Of a DNA stretch of 64,000 nucleotides, positions 9,850-20,400 are shown piece after piece; position 1 is the stretch's first letter; the number at the start of each line of letters is the position of its first letter. The stretch covers positions 164,501 through 228,500 of the forward strand of contig CM038469.1 in the NCBI GenBank assembly GCA_021464415.1. The letters are read 5' to 3'. This DNA comes from Lonicera japonica (Eukaryota > Streptophyta > Magnoliopsida > Dipsacales > Caprifoliaceae). The translations under genes were made by a program, and so were the position numbers. The notes under the pieces were generated by a model. The model worked only from the letters and a program-made list of their open reading frames with translations. It had not been told where the DNA came from and made no database searches.

Positions 9850-12800
9850 TCAACGACTGGGACGCTGGGAGCGGGAGGAGCTGCCGCCTGGGAAGGACCC
9901 GTAGACTGAACCGGTGCCGTCGAAACGGATCACCGAAGATCGGGATCGCCTAGAAGTCCGACTGCTACTCCGCCTAGACTCCGACCGAACATGAGAGGAG
10001 GTCAGGGGGTCGTCCGGCCGTAAGGAGATGTCGATAGCCCTCTGATAATCACGCATGTAGGCTGGAGGGTCTCGACCGACATACTGGAGCAGGTTCCAGC
10101 TGTAGAGGTACTGGGCGTGCCAAGCCCGTAGATCTGCCACCCGAACACTCACCCGCTGTAAAAAGACATAAGATAAAAGAATCAGCACAATCAAAATAGA
10201 TAGATATAGATGTAAGGGTATCAAGAGAAGTTGAAGAAAGTACCTCGTCATCAGGGCGACCACCTAGATAGTCAAAAGTATCCTCAGGAAGAGGGTACTC
10301 CGGGACGGGATATCGACGTAATCCAGCGCCAACGTAAGAGATGTCCCTGGGGAGTGGGGGTAGATCTACCCACGGAATAGATAACCCCGCCGGGACACCA
10401 GCAGAAGTGGACCCGCCCTCCTCACGGATCGGGAACAAGGGAGGCCGGGATGAAGAACCCCCGAAACCTGGAGATCGGGCAGGAGGACCCATGACAGTCG
10501 CCGGAAGAGGAGTCAACGTGGCGTAGGTACGGACCCCCGGGGGATCCACTATGGCCGTCGCCCTCAAAGGAGGTACCCCACTGGAAGGAGTAGCCACCGC
10601 AGCTGGAGGAGTCCGCCCGAACTGCTCATAGTCTGCCCCAAGGTCCGCAGGCTCCCAGGACCTCTCAGACAATCCCGCTCTCCCCTCAGCAGCCTCAGCA
10701 GCAGCAAAAAGGACCCCCGGAGACACAGAAGGGCCGGTGGGAAACTCGAAACCCTCAGTACGCTGCTCCCTCACAGGTGTCGCCTGAGGCGACGGCTCCG
10801 GAACAGCTGTCGCATCACCTCCCTCGCCCTCTGGCCTACCACCGTCCTCGGCCGCAGCAGGAACATCCCTCTCTCCCTCAGGATCCTCGTCCTCAGAATC
10901 CGGAATGTTGTCCCTCTGATCGGGGACAGGTGGCAAGTGACCCGGAACCGCCCTAGCTAAATGGGTCTGTCCCCGTATGTAGTTGGGATCACCTCCCAAT
11001 GCCCGGTACCTCTCATAGAAGACCCGTCCCCGAGTCCCCTTCGGCTCCCTCATCAGATAACGGGCAGCAAAAACGGGGTAGTCTCCCTCCTCGACGAACG
11101 TCTGGAAGCCGAGTCCGTCGACCAAGGCCTGCACCGTCACCGGATCGATCTCGCCCGTCCGCCTCATCAGAACAGGAGGGAATAATGGAACACGAGGCCA
11201 CTGGGACGGCGTGTGCTGGCGAATGACCCTCTCGCCCAAGTAGAAGAGAATGCCGTACTCATCCCGGATAAGCCGCCTAGTCCTCGAGGCGGTCAGGGCG
11301 CGGCCATACCCATAATGGGGACTCAGATCACCCCAAGGGGCCCACTCAACCTGAAAAGAAAACAAGTTTTTTATTCTCAATAATTTATATATTCTATCTA
11401 ACTATCAAAGAGCAAGAGAACTAAAATATTTACCTGCTCCTCCAACAGGTCGTGAACGGCAGCAGCTCCGGTCTCCCGAGTCCGGTATACATAGGGAGCC
11501 CGGTAGTTCCCCGCAATGAATCGGCGGAGAAAAGGAAACTGGTCCTCGTTCTCAACGAGGAGATCCACCTGGGCACGACCCAGGCGGGTATAAGCAACAA
11601 ACCAGCTCTGAAAAGGAAAGATAAAAGAAATCAGCAATGATCAACAGGTAATATGTAAAGAACTGAAGCAAGGACAAAAGGACTAAAGTATGTACCTCCC
11701 ACAGCAAGAGAAAAGCCCTTGAGGTTCAGGGCTAAATGGCGAGAGACCTGGTCCATGGCATCATAGAGGACTGCAAGAATGAAGCCTCCCCAGTCATAGT
11801 CAAACATGAGGCTGAAGTCCCGAAGATAGGGCAACCACCAAAGATGAGCCGTGTCCCCACCACGAGCCTCGAATAAATCATGGAGTGTCAACAGAAGAAG
11901 GACGCGGGCATACTGGTGCGCCTTCTGACGGGTCATAGGAACCCCTGAAGCAACTAGCCGAGCTCTCTCTGTGGCTAGCCGCGTAACTAAGACACCCCGA
12001 GGAATCGTATCACCGGAACTCCGTCGCTCCGGGAACCATCCAAGTGCACTAACAATACCCTCTGCCGTCAGACGCAAAGGGACATCGATCTGAATGGGGA
12101 CCCCCCCCGAAGGAATCCCGGTCAGAGCAAAAAGATCGAGGGGCGTCATCGTCATCTCACCCCAGCTCCAATGGAAGGTATGAGTAGTATCCCACCAATG
12201 GCAAGCCAGTGCTGACACCAAAACTGCCGCCCTAGAAACCCGCTCTGGGAGGGCGTCGAAGAGGGAGCCAAAAGGAGTCACAAGAATCAACTCCTGGACA
12301 GGGGCCGGTGCCCGTCGCCACTCTGAAGATATAGTGTTGGGAGAACCCCAACCCCGGCCAACCCACTGCAGACAAAAGAAGGAATAGGGGGTTATAGGGG
12401 TAAATTATGTAATTTTCCAAACCTGAGGGTACTTTGGTGTAACTATGAGAGTTATAGGGCTATAGGGGTAAATTATGTAATTTTCCAAAACCTGAGGGTA
12501 CTTTGGTGTAATTATGAGAGTTATAGGGCTATAGGGTAAATTATGTAATTTTCCAAACCTGAGGGTACTTTGGTGTAACTATGAGAGTTATAGGGCTATA
12601 GGGGTAAATTATGTAATTTTCCAAAACCTGAGGGTACTTTGGTGTAATTATGAGAGTTATAGGGCTATAGGGGTAAATTATGTAATTTTCCAAAACCTGA
12701 GGGTACTTTGGTGTAATTATGAGAGTTATAGGGCTATAGGGGTAAATTATGTAATTTTCCAAAACCTGAGGGTACTTTGGTGTAATTATGAGAGTTATAG

Positions 12801-13558
12801 GGCTATAGGGGTAAAATTATGTAATTTTCCAAAACCTGAGGGTACTTTGGTGTAATTATGAGAGTTATAGGGCTATAGGGGTAAAATTATGTAATTTTCC
12901 AAAACCTGAGGGTACTTTGGTGTAATTATGAGAGTTATAGGGCTATAGGGGTAAATTATGTAATTTTCCAAACCTGAGGGTACTTTGGTGTAATTATGAT
13001 AGTTATAGGGCTATAGGGGTAAATTATGTAATTTTCCAAAACCTAAGGGTACTTTGGTGTAATTATGAGAGTTATAGGGCTATAGGGGTAAATTATGTAA
13101 TTTTCCAAACCTGAGGGTACTTTGGTGTAATTATGAGAGTTATAGGGCTATAGGGGTAGATTATGTATTTTTCCTAAATCCTAAGAGGTATCACAGGTAA
13201 AAGTATGTGTTCGCTAAAAATCGGGCGTTATTCAAGGCAGACATGCATACTAACATTATTGAAAATGAAATACAGGAAACGACAAGAAACAGAACAGATA
13301 AAGAAGACATACCAGAGATCGACGGCGAATCTCGTGAGAGACAGGCTCCATCAAGAGCCACGGGACATCTGGGACTGGAGCAGCTCGGATAGCATCTCGA
13401 TAGACCACCGCTCGACCGCGGTCTATCCCATCCTCATCGTACCAATCCAAGTCCGCCCAGTCATCGTGATGAGGGCTGCAGCGGAGAACGCCCTGAGCGT
13501 CAGTAAAGGTGACCTCCTCCTGGTCACCCTCCAATCGGTCGAGATGAGCAGGGTCCAT
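9850..13558 (-). CDS. antisense accessory gene of Tat-A: plant mobile domain (PMD) protein, five exons
   Basis: Exons read on the minus strand: 13558-13313, 12365-11696, about 11607-11434, 11350-10244 and 10155-9850. Each intron starts GT and ends AG (donors CTG|GTATGT, GAG|GTACAT, CAG|GTAAAT, GAG|GTACTT). Exon 2 carries the PMD signature TFHWSWGEMTMTPLDLFALT, as in MAIN/MAIL-type proteins and transposon-borne PMDs. Exon 4 adds a long acidic and proline-rich tail (EDEDPEGERD). Exon 5 adds a serine/arginine-rich end (RRSSSRTSRRSRSS). Exons 1, 3, 4 and 5 keep phase; exon 2 as drawn leaves one extra base, so that junction is either damaged or uses another site. PMDs are thought to act in the nucleus in silencing or chromatin. 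Here the role is unknown. Intron 1 holds a minisatellite. Confidence 0.72.
12386..13172. repeat. minisatellite, about 69-bp unit, inside intron 1 of the PMD gene
   Basis: About 11-12 head-to-tail copies of a unit containing TAAATTATGTAATTTTCC, then GAGGGTACTTTGGTGTAA, then GAGAGTTATAGGGC. Copies differ by a few point changes and one-base indels. The block fills most of the intron between exon 1 (ends 13313) and exon 2 (begins 12365). Confidence 0.92.
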
Positions 13559-13708
13559 CGGTATAGGTAGAATGTATGGAAAAGGTCGGAAAAGTCAAAA
13601 ACACGGCAGAGCTTCCGCGCTTGGGAGAGAAGAAAAGAAAGAGAGAAGGAGAGATTAGAGAGAGAAAGAGAAAGGAGGGAATGAGGTGGAATGAGCTCAG
13701 CAGGAAGG

Positions 13709-13715
13709 TTATATA
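13709..13715 (-). promoter_or_regulatory. TATA box of the PMD antisense gene
   Basis: Minus strand reads TATATAA in the context ACTATATAACC, 9 bp downstream (in minus sense) of the nearest palindrome and about 150 bp before the ATG at 13558. Confidence 0.6.
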
Positions 13716-13724
13716 GTTGGTCAG

Positions 13725-13792
13725 TTTGTCGCGCGACAAATGGCCACATTGTCGCGCGACAAAGAGCTCCCCACCGAAGTGTCGCGCGACAA
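13725..13792. promoter_or_regulatory. three palindromes upstream of the PMD antisense gene
   Basis: TTTGTCGCGCGACAAA at 13725-13740, TTGTCGCGCGACAA at 13749-13762 and GTGTCGCGCGACAA (one outer mismatch) at 13779-13792. Spacing is about 25-30 bp. Same motif as in the LTR and before the other antisense gene. Confidence 0.85.
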
Positions 13793-14640
13793 TCTCCCAC
13801 CTCCCCTGATTTTTTTGACCTCTTTCTCATTTTTTACCTCCTGCAGGAGGACTTCCGAGGGGCAGTTTTCGAAAAGATTGCTAAAACCGCACACCCATGA
13901 TAAAGATTTCAACGAGCAAACTTCCAAATCATCTCTCCGAAAAATGCGAGAACAGAATGCCGCGATTAAAAGTAGTCTCTGATCTCACAGAAGGACCGAG
14001 ACCATCAATTAAGAAAAAGCAGAATAGCGAGATAAGACGGGAATAGAAAAAATTGAAAGAGTAGAAAAGAGGAGAAACCCGCATGAGCGCCCAAAGCAAG
14101 CGAGAGAAACAGAAATGTAGAGTGACAGGGAGAGCCACACCAAAAGTGATAGCTAGGCCAAAAACGGCTCAGGGCTTCGTTTTAGGGTGAGTAAGGCTCC
14201 TGATCACGACAAAGGGATGAAAAGACTCCTGGTCAAAAATAGAGAGGGCCAGGAAAAGTCTTTCCCAAAAAGAGGGAGAAATAAGGGCATCGAAAAAACA
14301 GAAAGCGATGTTGGGCCCACCAAAAAGAGAAACTGAGAAAAGAACAGAGAACAGAGATCAGAGATTGGACTTTCAAACAAATTTTCTTTTCAGCACAATA
14401 CAGAAGAGATGGTTTGGAAAACCCTCGAATCATCACGCTGCGGAAAGCAAAGAAAATCGAAAACTGCCCTCTGAGAAAAGTACTCTCACTCGAGGAAAAC
14501 ATGAGAACAAAATTCAAGAAAGATATAGGAAAGCGGACATTCGGATAAGATTAGACCTCAAGGAGCTCTTTTCACCCTCACAAAAACTTCTCTCTCTCAC
14601 TCTAGCAGTCTAAAGAGAGACAAATTAAATTTTAAACAAA
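13793..14640. other. non-coding stretch upstream of the PMD gene
   Basis: About 850 bp, purine-rich on the + strand, no supported gene. A part (about 13900-14140) resembles, in inverted orientation, 48.9-49.0 kb in Tat-C: both translate to PLFYSFNFF in one frame. That shows homology between the elements, not coding. Confidence 0.5.
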
Positions 14641-15445
14641 AAAACAAAAAAGCCCTCTTCAGAGGCAAAACACAAGCCCTCTTCAGAGGCAAAATCACAA
14701 GCCCTCTCCAGAGGCAAAAGTTACTCATGAAAGTCCTCCCAGAGGCATTTTTTCCTTCTTCTTACAGATCTAGAAACCCTCCCAGAGAGGCACAAACGGT
14801 AGTCCTCCCACCTGAGGCGAAGCCCTCCCAGAGAGGCACAACGGTAGTCCTCCCACCTGAGGCGAAGCCCTCCCAGAGAGGCATAACGGTAGTCCTCCCA
14901 CCTGAGGCGAAGCCCTCCCAGAGAGGCACGAACGGTAGTCCTCCCACCTGAGGCGAAGCCCTCCCAGAGAGGCATAACGGTAGTCCTCCCACCTGAGGCG
15001 AAGCCCTCCCAGAGAGGCATAACGGTAGTCCTCCCACCTGAGGCGAAGCCCTCCCAGAGAGGCACAAACGGTAGTCCTCCCACCTGAGGCGAAGCCCTCC
15101 CAGAGAGGTACAAACGGTAGTCCTCCCACCTGAGGCGAAGCCCTCCCAGAGAGGCACAAACGGTAGTCCTCCCACCTGAGGCGAAGCCCTCCCAGAGAGG
15201 CACAAACGGTAGTCCTCCCACCTGAGGCGAAGCCATCCTCCCAGAGAGGCACAACGGTAGTCCTCCCATCTGAGGCGCAATGGTAGTCCTCCCACTTGAG
15301 GCGCAAAAAAGATCAATGGTAGTCCTCCCATCTGAGGCAAGTGGAGCAAGTCAAAGCCCTCGAGAGAGGCAATGAGGTAACAAAAGCCCTCTCCGGAGGC
15401 AAAACCAAACACGAAGCCCTCTCCGGAGGCACTCACAAGCACTTT
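14641..15445. repeat. tandem repeat block before the 3' LTR (45-bp unit, flanked by shorter units)
   Basis: About ten copies of a 45-bp unit alternating CCTCCCAGAGAGG and CCTCCCACCTGAGG (about 14777-15290). On both sides are shorter related units such as GCCCTCTTCAGAGGC. Every unit holds one or two small CCTC...GAGG inverted repeats, so the RNA could form a row of short hairpins. The unit length is a multiple of three and stop-free, which leaves all three minus-strand frames open; these are not genes. Confidence 0.9.
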
Positions 15446-15534
15446 TTGCATAAACACTTCTTTAGAGTTCATGCGGGAGTCATGGATCATGATCTCTTCC
15501 AGTTGCCTCAATTCCTTGCAAGCAAGGAGCTTGA

Positions 15535-15546
15535 GTCGAGAGGGTC
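15535..15546 (+). other. polypurine tract of Tat-A
   Basis: GTCGAGAGGGTC stands immediately before the LTR start TGTAGACACC. Tat-C has a comparable GCCGAGAGGATC before TGTGAACACC (minus strand). This is the expected plus-strand primer position. Confidence 0.6.
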
Positions 15547-15656
15547 TGTAGACACCCCGATCCGTGACCCCCGCAAGAACCCTAACGACCTACGAGAACT
15601 ACTGTTTTTCTTGGAGTCCGGGACCCACCCGAGCACCCGAAACTATCCCGGGGGGG

Positions 15657-15918
15657 TTTGTTGCGCGACAAACCTTTTTTTACCAAGGATTGTCGCACGA
15701 CATATCACATTGTCGCGCGACAATCATTGGAATGTCGCGCGACAATCCCACTATGTCGCGCGACAATCCCTCTCTGCACCCGACCAACCACTTTCTGACA
15801 CATCACAGTGTCAGGACCCATCACTTCAGCCGTTTGTCGCACGACATACAGGAATGTCGCGCGACAAACAGATATGTCGCGCGACACTTGCCTTTTTTGG
15901 GGAAATGTCACGCGACAA
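15657..15918. promoter_or_regulatory. array of nine palindromes in the Tat-A LTR promoter
   Basis: Consensus TTGTCGCGCGACAA. Copies at 15657-15672 (TTTGTTGCGCGACAAA), 15690-15703, 15710-15723 (perfect), 15732-15745, 15753-15766, 15834-15847, 15854-15867, 15874-15887 and 15905-15918. Most carry zero to two mismatches; the core GTCGCGCGAC is best kept. Typical spacing is 20-22 bp start to start, near two helical turns. The last copy ends 14 bp before the TATA box. Confidence 0.9.
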
Positions 15919-15932
15919 TCTTCCCCGAGCAG

Positions 15933-15940
15933 TATAAATA
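15933..15940 (+). promoter_or_regulatory. TATA box of the Tat-A LTR (TATAAATA)
   Basis: TATAAATA in the context GCAGTATAAATAGGCC, just after the palindrome array. Transcription of the full element (from the missing 5' LTR copy) would start about 30 bp further on. Confidence 0.8.
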
Positions 15941-16800
15941 GGCCAACACCCCCAAGGGTTCAGAGGCAGCAATTGGAATCTGAGAATTTGGAGCTTTAGA
16001 TTTGATTTTTATCAAGCACTTTTCTACTATTATCTTATTTCTGAAGAATTATCGAATCTATCCTCGACACTCGACGTGTCCCGTCTCCGGAATCGATTTC
16101 TCGGAAATATCTGAAGAAAGAGAAGATTATTATCGCCAGAGATCCCTCTGCCGTATTATATTTTCTTTCTTATTATTATTCTCGTCGGGAAGGTAAAGAA
16201 AATCCCTTCTAGTATTTAAAATTAGATATCTGTGTACTTGTTTTACTTCTGTTATTCTGTCCACGTTTTATTTGAATAAACTTATTGTCAAGTTACAAAT
16301 AGTCTATCATTTTCGACACAAAAGACCCTGATAAAACCATTTTCAAAACCAGAAGAATAAGTACGTTATCGTCCAGATAAAATTCTGTTTTCAAAACCCG
16401 GACTGATAAGACTTATTTAGGAATTAAAAATCAACATATCCCGTCTTCTCTATAGACTGCGATGTGTCTGATATTTCTCCTCTCAAGAGTCATGATTCCA
16501 TATTAAATTAGTCCCGATATGAGATCCGAATTTTCACAAAAGTAATCACAACCCGAGAAAACCGTCATTATCTGGGAAATAATACGGGATACTCTCTTTA
16601 AAAATAAATATAACTTTTATCATTTGTATTTTACATCTTTTAAAACAAAAACATCGGATCTCGGAACACAAAGGTTTTCATCCTTTTCCCGTCTTCCCCC
16701 AGAAATTAGGGTTTTCATTTGAAAAGTAGTAGACTATCAGTAAAAGCATCCAAGTTTTTCAATATAAAATAAACATATAAGTCCACTAGAGACCGAAGGG

Positions 16801-16831
16801 CGGAATGGGTGCTTAACACCTTCCCAAACCG
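16801..16831 (+). other. conserved stem-loop in the Tat-A LTR (weakened stem)
   Basis: CGGAATGGG, loop TGCTTAACACCTT, CCCAAACCG. Outer and inner base pairs hold while two middle positions mismatch. The loop is nearly identical to that in LTR-B and Tat-C. Confidence 0.55.
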
Positions 16832-17194
16832 TAATATAGTTTCCGAACCCTATAGAATCCTGGTTTCGCAGACAAAACGTGTAAAGAAAGGCTTGTCTAT
16901 AGCCTTCCCCCTTACACAACCTTTTTGTCCGTTTTCTCGTAAAACGTACTGGCGACTCTGAACGAACCCCTTTGCATCTAGAATAGACGTAAGGACACCC
17001 GATATGAATCATCAAACAACTCCAAGCAAATGGAGCGACGAATCCCTTCCGACGCTTCAGACCACCACGAACGGGGACGAGACCCGGGGGTCGCATTTGC
17101 GGATTCTCACACCCGGGCCCGACCCAAGTGCCCGTGGGCACAACAGATAAAACATAAGTAACATAATAATTGACGGTAGTAGTGGATTCCAAAA

Positions 17195-17440
17195 CCCTAA
17201 ATCATTTACTTATTGTTTTTTATTATATTATTTATTCTAATATTAGTTTAGTCTATGCTTTATTTTATATTGCCTTATTTTATTTGCACTAATTATTCTT
17301 CTCTAGATTAGGGATTAGTGAAAAATTAACAAGACAAAATTTAAACATATTATGTGAGTCTCTGTGGGATCGACCTCGCTTATACGCTATATTATAAACT
17401 GATTTGTGCGCTTGCGAGTATATTAAAATTTATCACAACA
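17195..17440 (+). repeat. 3' part of an Athila-type LTR
   Basis: Contains TGTGGGATCGACCTCGCTTA and GCGCTTGCGAGTATATT, ending TATCACAACA. The same U5 pattern (GGATTCGACCTCGCT, CACTTGCGAGTAATT) ends the LTR of Athila-D at 58.2-58.3 kb. No primer site follows. Tat-A may have inserted in this LTR, with the other part lying before the window; that cannot be tested here. The GC-rich bases 17112-17194 remain unexplained. Confidence 0.65.
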
Positions 17441-17459
17441 CTATCCTTAGTGGTGAATT

Positions 17460-20400
17460 TGTAATGACCCATCAAATTTTTTAGGGTTTTTGGGAGAAGG
17501 AAAAGAATAAATCCCCTCTTTTGCAAAGTAGCGGAAGCAGAATGAAGGCAATGGTTTGGTATGATATTCAAAGGGCAGTTATACCTTTAGGGAACGCATA
17601 ACAAAAAATGAGTGGTAAAAAAGCTTCCAATTGAAGCTTCAAATCGGGCTTTTCTTAAAAGCTTCCAATCAAAGATTAGATTCAAGCACAGGTTCCCTAC
17701 CTTGTTTGGTAAGACCACATGCTTAAGGGGAAATTGAGGGAGCATAAAATTTGGTTAAGGAAAATTGGGTCGGCCCAATCTGTTTAGGAGCCCATATGGC
17801 AAAGCAAGTCGACAGGCCTAGCATGAGCAAAGGGAACAAGTGGAATGACATGCCAAGTTGCCGACATCCAAGTTTGCTTAGATAACCAAGTTGAGGTCAA
17901 TTTCAACAAAGGAATAGCACATCTGGCCTCACACATGGAAAGCGTGTGAAGAGAATCATATCGAATTGCATGGACCTGTATAGAATTGTACTAACCTCCT
18001 GTAATACCCCCGCCTCAATTATTGGGATAACACCCTTAATTAAAACCTGGAGTGCTACTAACCCATCCTAGGTTGACTAAAATGGGTATATATGTAAATG
18101 CACAAAGAAATTCAAACAGTAATATTATGTGTGTCAAACGACAAGATATATAAGATGATAGTACTGTATATAAACATACATATATGCATAACCGTTTTAC
18201 ATAACCTTTTTATATAACCAATTGAGTAAGCCAAGATAATATACTACACTTCGGGCTAGCCGTGGCTTCCCGTGAGAACATATACATAACAAAAATAAGT
18301 TAGTATCAGAGCCACTAACTCATTCCCGGTCTCGTCGCGTCCCTATCCTCTTTGGACTCCTAAATACTTGTAGGGTTTTAAAAAAACGAGGTGAGCATAT
18401 CGCTCAGTAGGGGCGGGTTAAAGAGTAAAACTTTGAAAACATTTTTAACTTATTATCTTGAGTAAAGTAAGCATTTTCATAATACAATTCAATCATTATT
18501 TGTAACGTTTCATACACAACTAGTTCATAACACTGCATGCTCAAGCATATGCAAGTTACCTCCCTTGTATCAACCGTCGGGTCACGTTGCCAAATAGATA
18601 TATACCAATTCCAGGCACATAGCCATAGCCGTGATATTGAGAATCCGAATTGTTGATAAGGAAATATCCTTCTTTACCTCAAGAAATGCATTGCCGAAAC
18701 AATAATAGAAATGGGACTACCTGTCCCCCAATCTGTACAAGAATAGATTTAAACCGAACCCATAGTGCTTTGCCAATTGCCTAGGTTCCCGGGTATTTCA
18801 CCAGTGGCTTGTAGGCGGCTAAACAATTCTCCCCTGGGGGTTTTGGGATTTTCAAACCAAGCGCACTGGGCCCTACCTATTTTTCATCCCGGCAAGCACT
18901 ATTTAATATACAACTCCCATCCCGTTCCGTCGGGAGAATACAACAACAATATGTTCATAGAATCCAGTCTAAGATCACACAGTTTTCGAGAATGTCACCA
19001 GGTGCATTACATGATGAGAATATCACCGAGGGCAATGAAGGCCCTCCACATTATTTACAAGAAATGAAAGCCTTTCATGAAATAAGATATCAAATCATGT
19101 GCCAATAGAATCTCCTCGAACTTGCCATGAATTTGTTGGGCCTTCCGGTGAGACAATATTGATTCAAATATGTATACATGCTATTTAATGAACTCTTGAA
19201 ACAATTTATGCCATACACCCTTCAACAAGTCTCAACATATATTCCAAGGTGTACATTTATCAACAACAAATTCGTTCTGCCAACTATTAAGACTCACACA
19301 ATCATTGAATGTGTCGAGTGATTTCGATATTATATGTATCTCGGGTGTACATGGCATATATTGCTTCAAATCATACTATAAAAACTTTTTTTTAGACATG
19401 AAACATGGATTCATAAGCCATATCATAACTTGAATCTCACATCCTCGAGCTAGTATAGTGTATAAACATTCATGATATATTTCTTAATCTTCCCATTTTT
19501 TAATTTAACTCATAACTTTTAGAAATCATTTATTTAATATCAAGATTTCAAGAAGAGATTAAGAAATCCATCTTAAATAAGCACCATAAGTTATTGTCAA
19601 ACACCACCTCATGCTTTTGGCACAAGTTCTACAATTTGTAACATGAAAATTCATTTTAACTAAAGAATACCCCCGTATTTAAGCTAATATCAAGTTATTT
19701 CTAAAATCAAAACTAAGGAGGAGATGATAACCCAAGCTCTTTCCAAAGAAATTCCAAGAAGGAAGAAGATGAATAATGATTAAGAAGATGATTCGGATGA
19801 TTTAAAGCTTAAATATTGGATCGATGTCAAAAAGCTTGTGAAAACCCCTTGAGAACTCACCTCTTTCTCTCTCTAGAAGCTTCTAGGTGTGTGTGGAAGG
19901 TTTGGGTCAAAAATGAGTGAAAAAGATGGATAAACGCATTTAAATAAAGTTAAGTCGGTGCACTATTCCGGATGGTGGACCGGTATGCCAAAAATAGAGT
20001 ACCGGTCCGCAGTATAAATTTTCTCCAATTTTTATACGCCGGACCGATATGCAGGAACCCCATACCGGTATACAGCCAAATTCTTCCCAAAATCTCATAC
20101 GCTAGACCGGTATTCCAAAAACCCAATACTAGCCCGTGAGTAAACTTTTTCCCCATTTTGTTTTAACCATAACTTCTTGCTCGGAACTCCGATTGAGACG
20201 ATCTTTATATCCACTGAAAGGTAATCCAAAGATATACAACTTTCAGACGGAACTTTTCCCCAAATTATGGATAATGTTTTTTTAAAATGCAAATTCCACA
20301 CCATGTCTACTTAAAACAACGTAATTTTTATTAAAATAAACACAGAGTGTTACACCTCCACTACACCACTACACCACTACAAACGTACATTTTTAGAAGT

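Larger units (their letters stand above)
1..17111 (+). mobile_element. Tat-A: Ty3 LTR retrotransposon of Tat/Ogre type (5' end outside window)
   Basis: Order on the + strand is gag, protease, reverse transcriptase, RNase H, a second RNase H, integrase, then two antisense genes, a tandem repeat block, a purine-rich tract and a TG...CA long terminal repeat. The extra RNase H after the usual one, and antisense genes between integrase and the 3' LTR, are features known from the Tat lineage of plant Ty3 elements. The 5' LTR and primer site lie before base 1, so LTR divergence and target duplication cannot be checked here. The copy is dead: in-frame stops at 993 and 1581, one-base frameshifts near 5358 and 7289, and a solo LTR inside RT. 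It is visibly more GC-rich than the DNA after 17.1 kb. Confidence 0.9.
15547..17111 (+). repeat. 3' LTR of Tat-A
   Basis: 1565 bp, TGTAGACACC...GATTCTCACA. It has a palindrome array (15657-15918), TATAAATA at 15933-15940, a leader, and a conserved stem-loop (16801-16831). Near the 3' end CTCGTAAAACGTACTGGCGA resembles the matching part of LTR-B (about 5087-5106). The 5' LTR partner is outside the window. Confidence 0.88.

Noticed and set aside
12541..12762. Open frame with repeated MENYIIYPYSPITLI
   Set aside because: Translation of the 69-bp minisatellite in the PMD intron.
12386..13172. Possible CRISPR-like array
   Set aside because: Units are contiguous with no unique spacers, and the DNA is plant nuclear. 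It is a minisatellite.
14721..15511. Three long overlapping minus-strand open frames (178-249 aa, GGLRLRWEDYR-type repeats)
   Set aside because: They exist only because the 45-bp tandem unit is a multiple of three without stops. All three frames are open at once, which no real gene would show.
15564..15941. Open frames in the Tat-A LTR with repeated MSRDN / CRATN / VARQ peptides
   Set aside because: These peptides are the palindrome read in different frames. The region is the U3 promoter.
17995..20359. Y as one LTR of a complete element, with 41997-42448 as its partner
   Set aside because: Y has its own CCTCC duplication on both sides, and the right fragment is a more divergent subfamily in the opposite orientation. 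They are not a 5'/3' pair.
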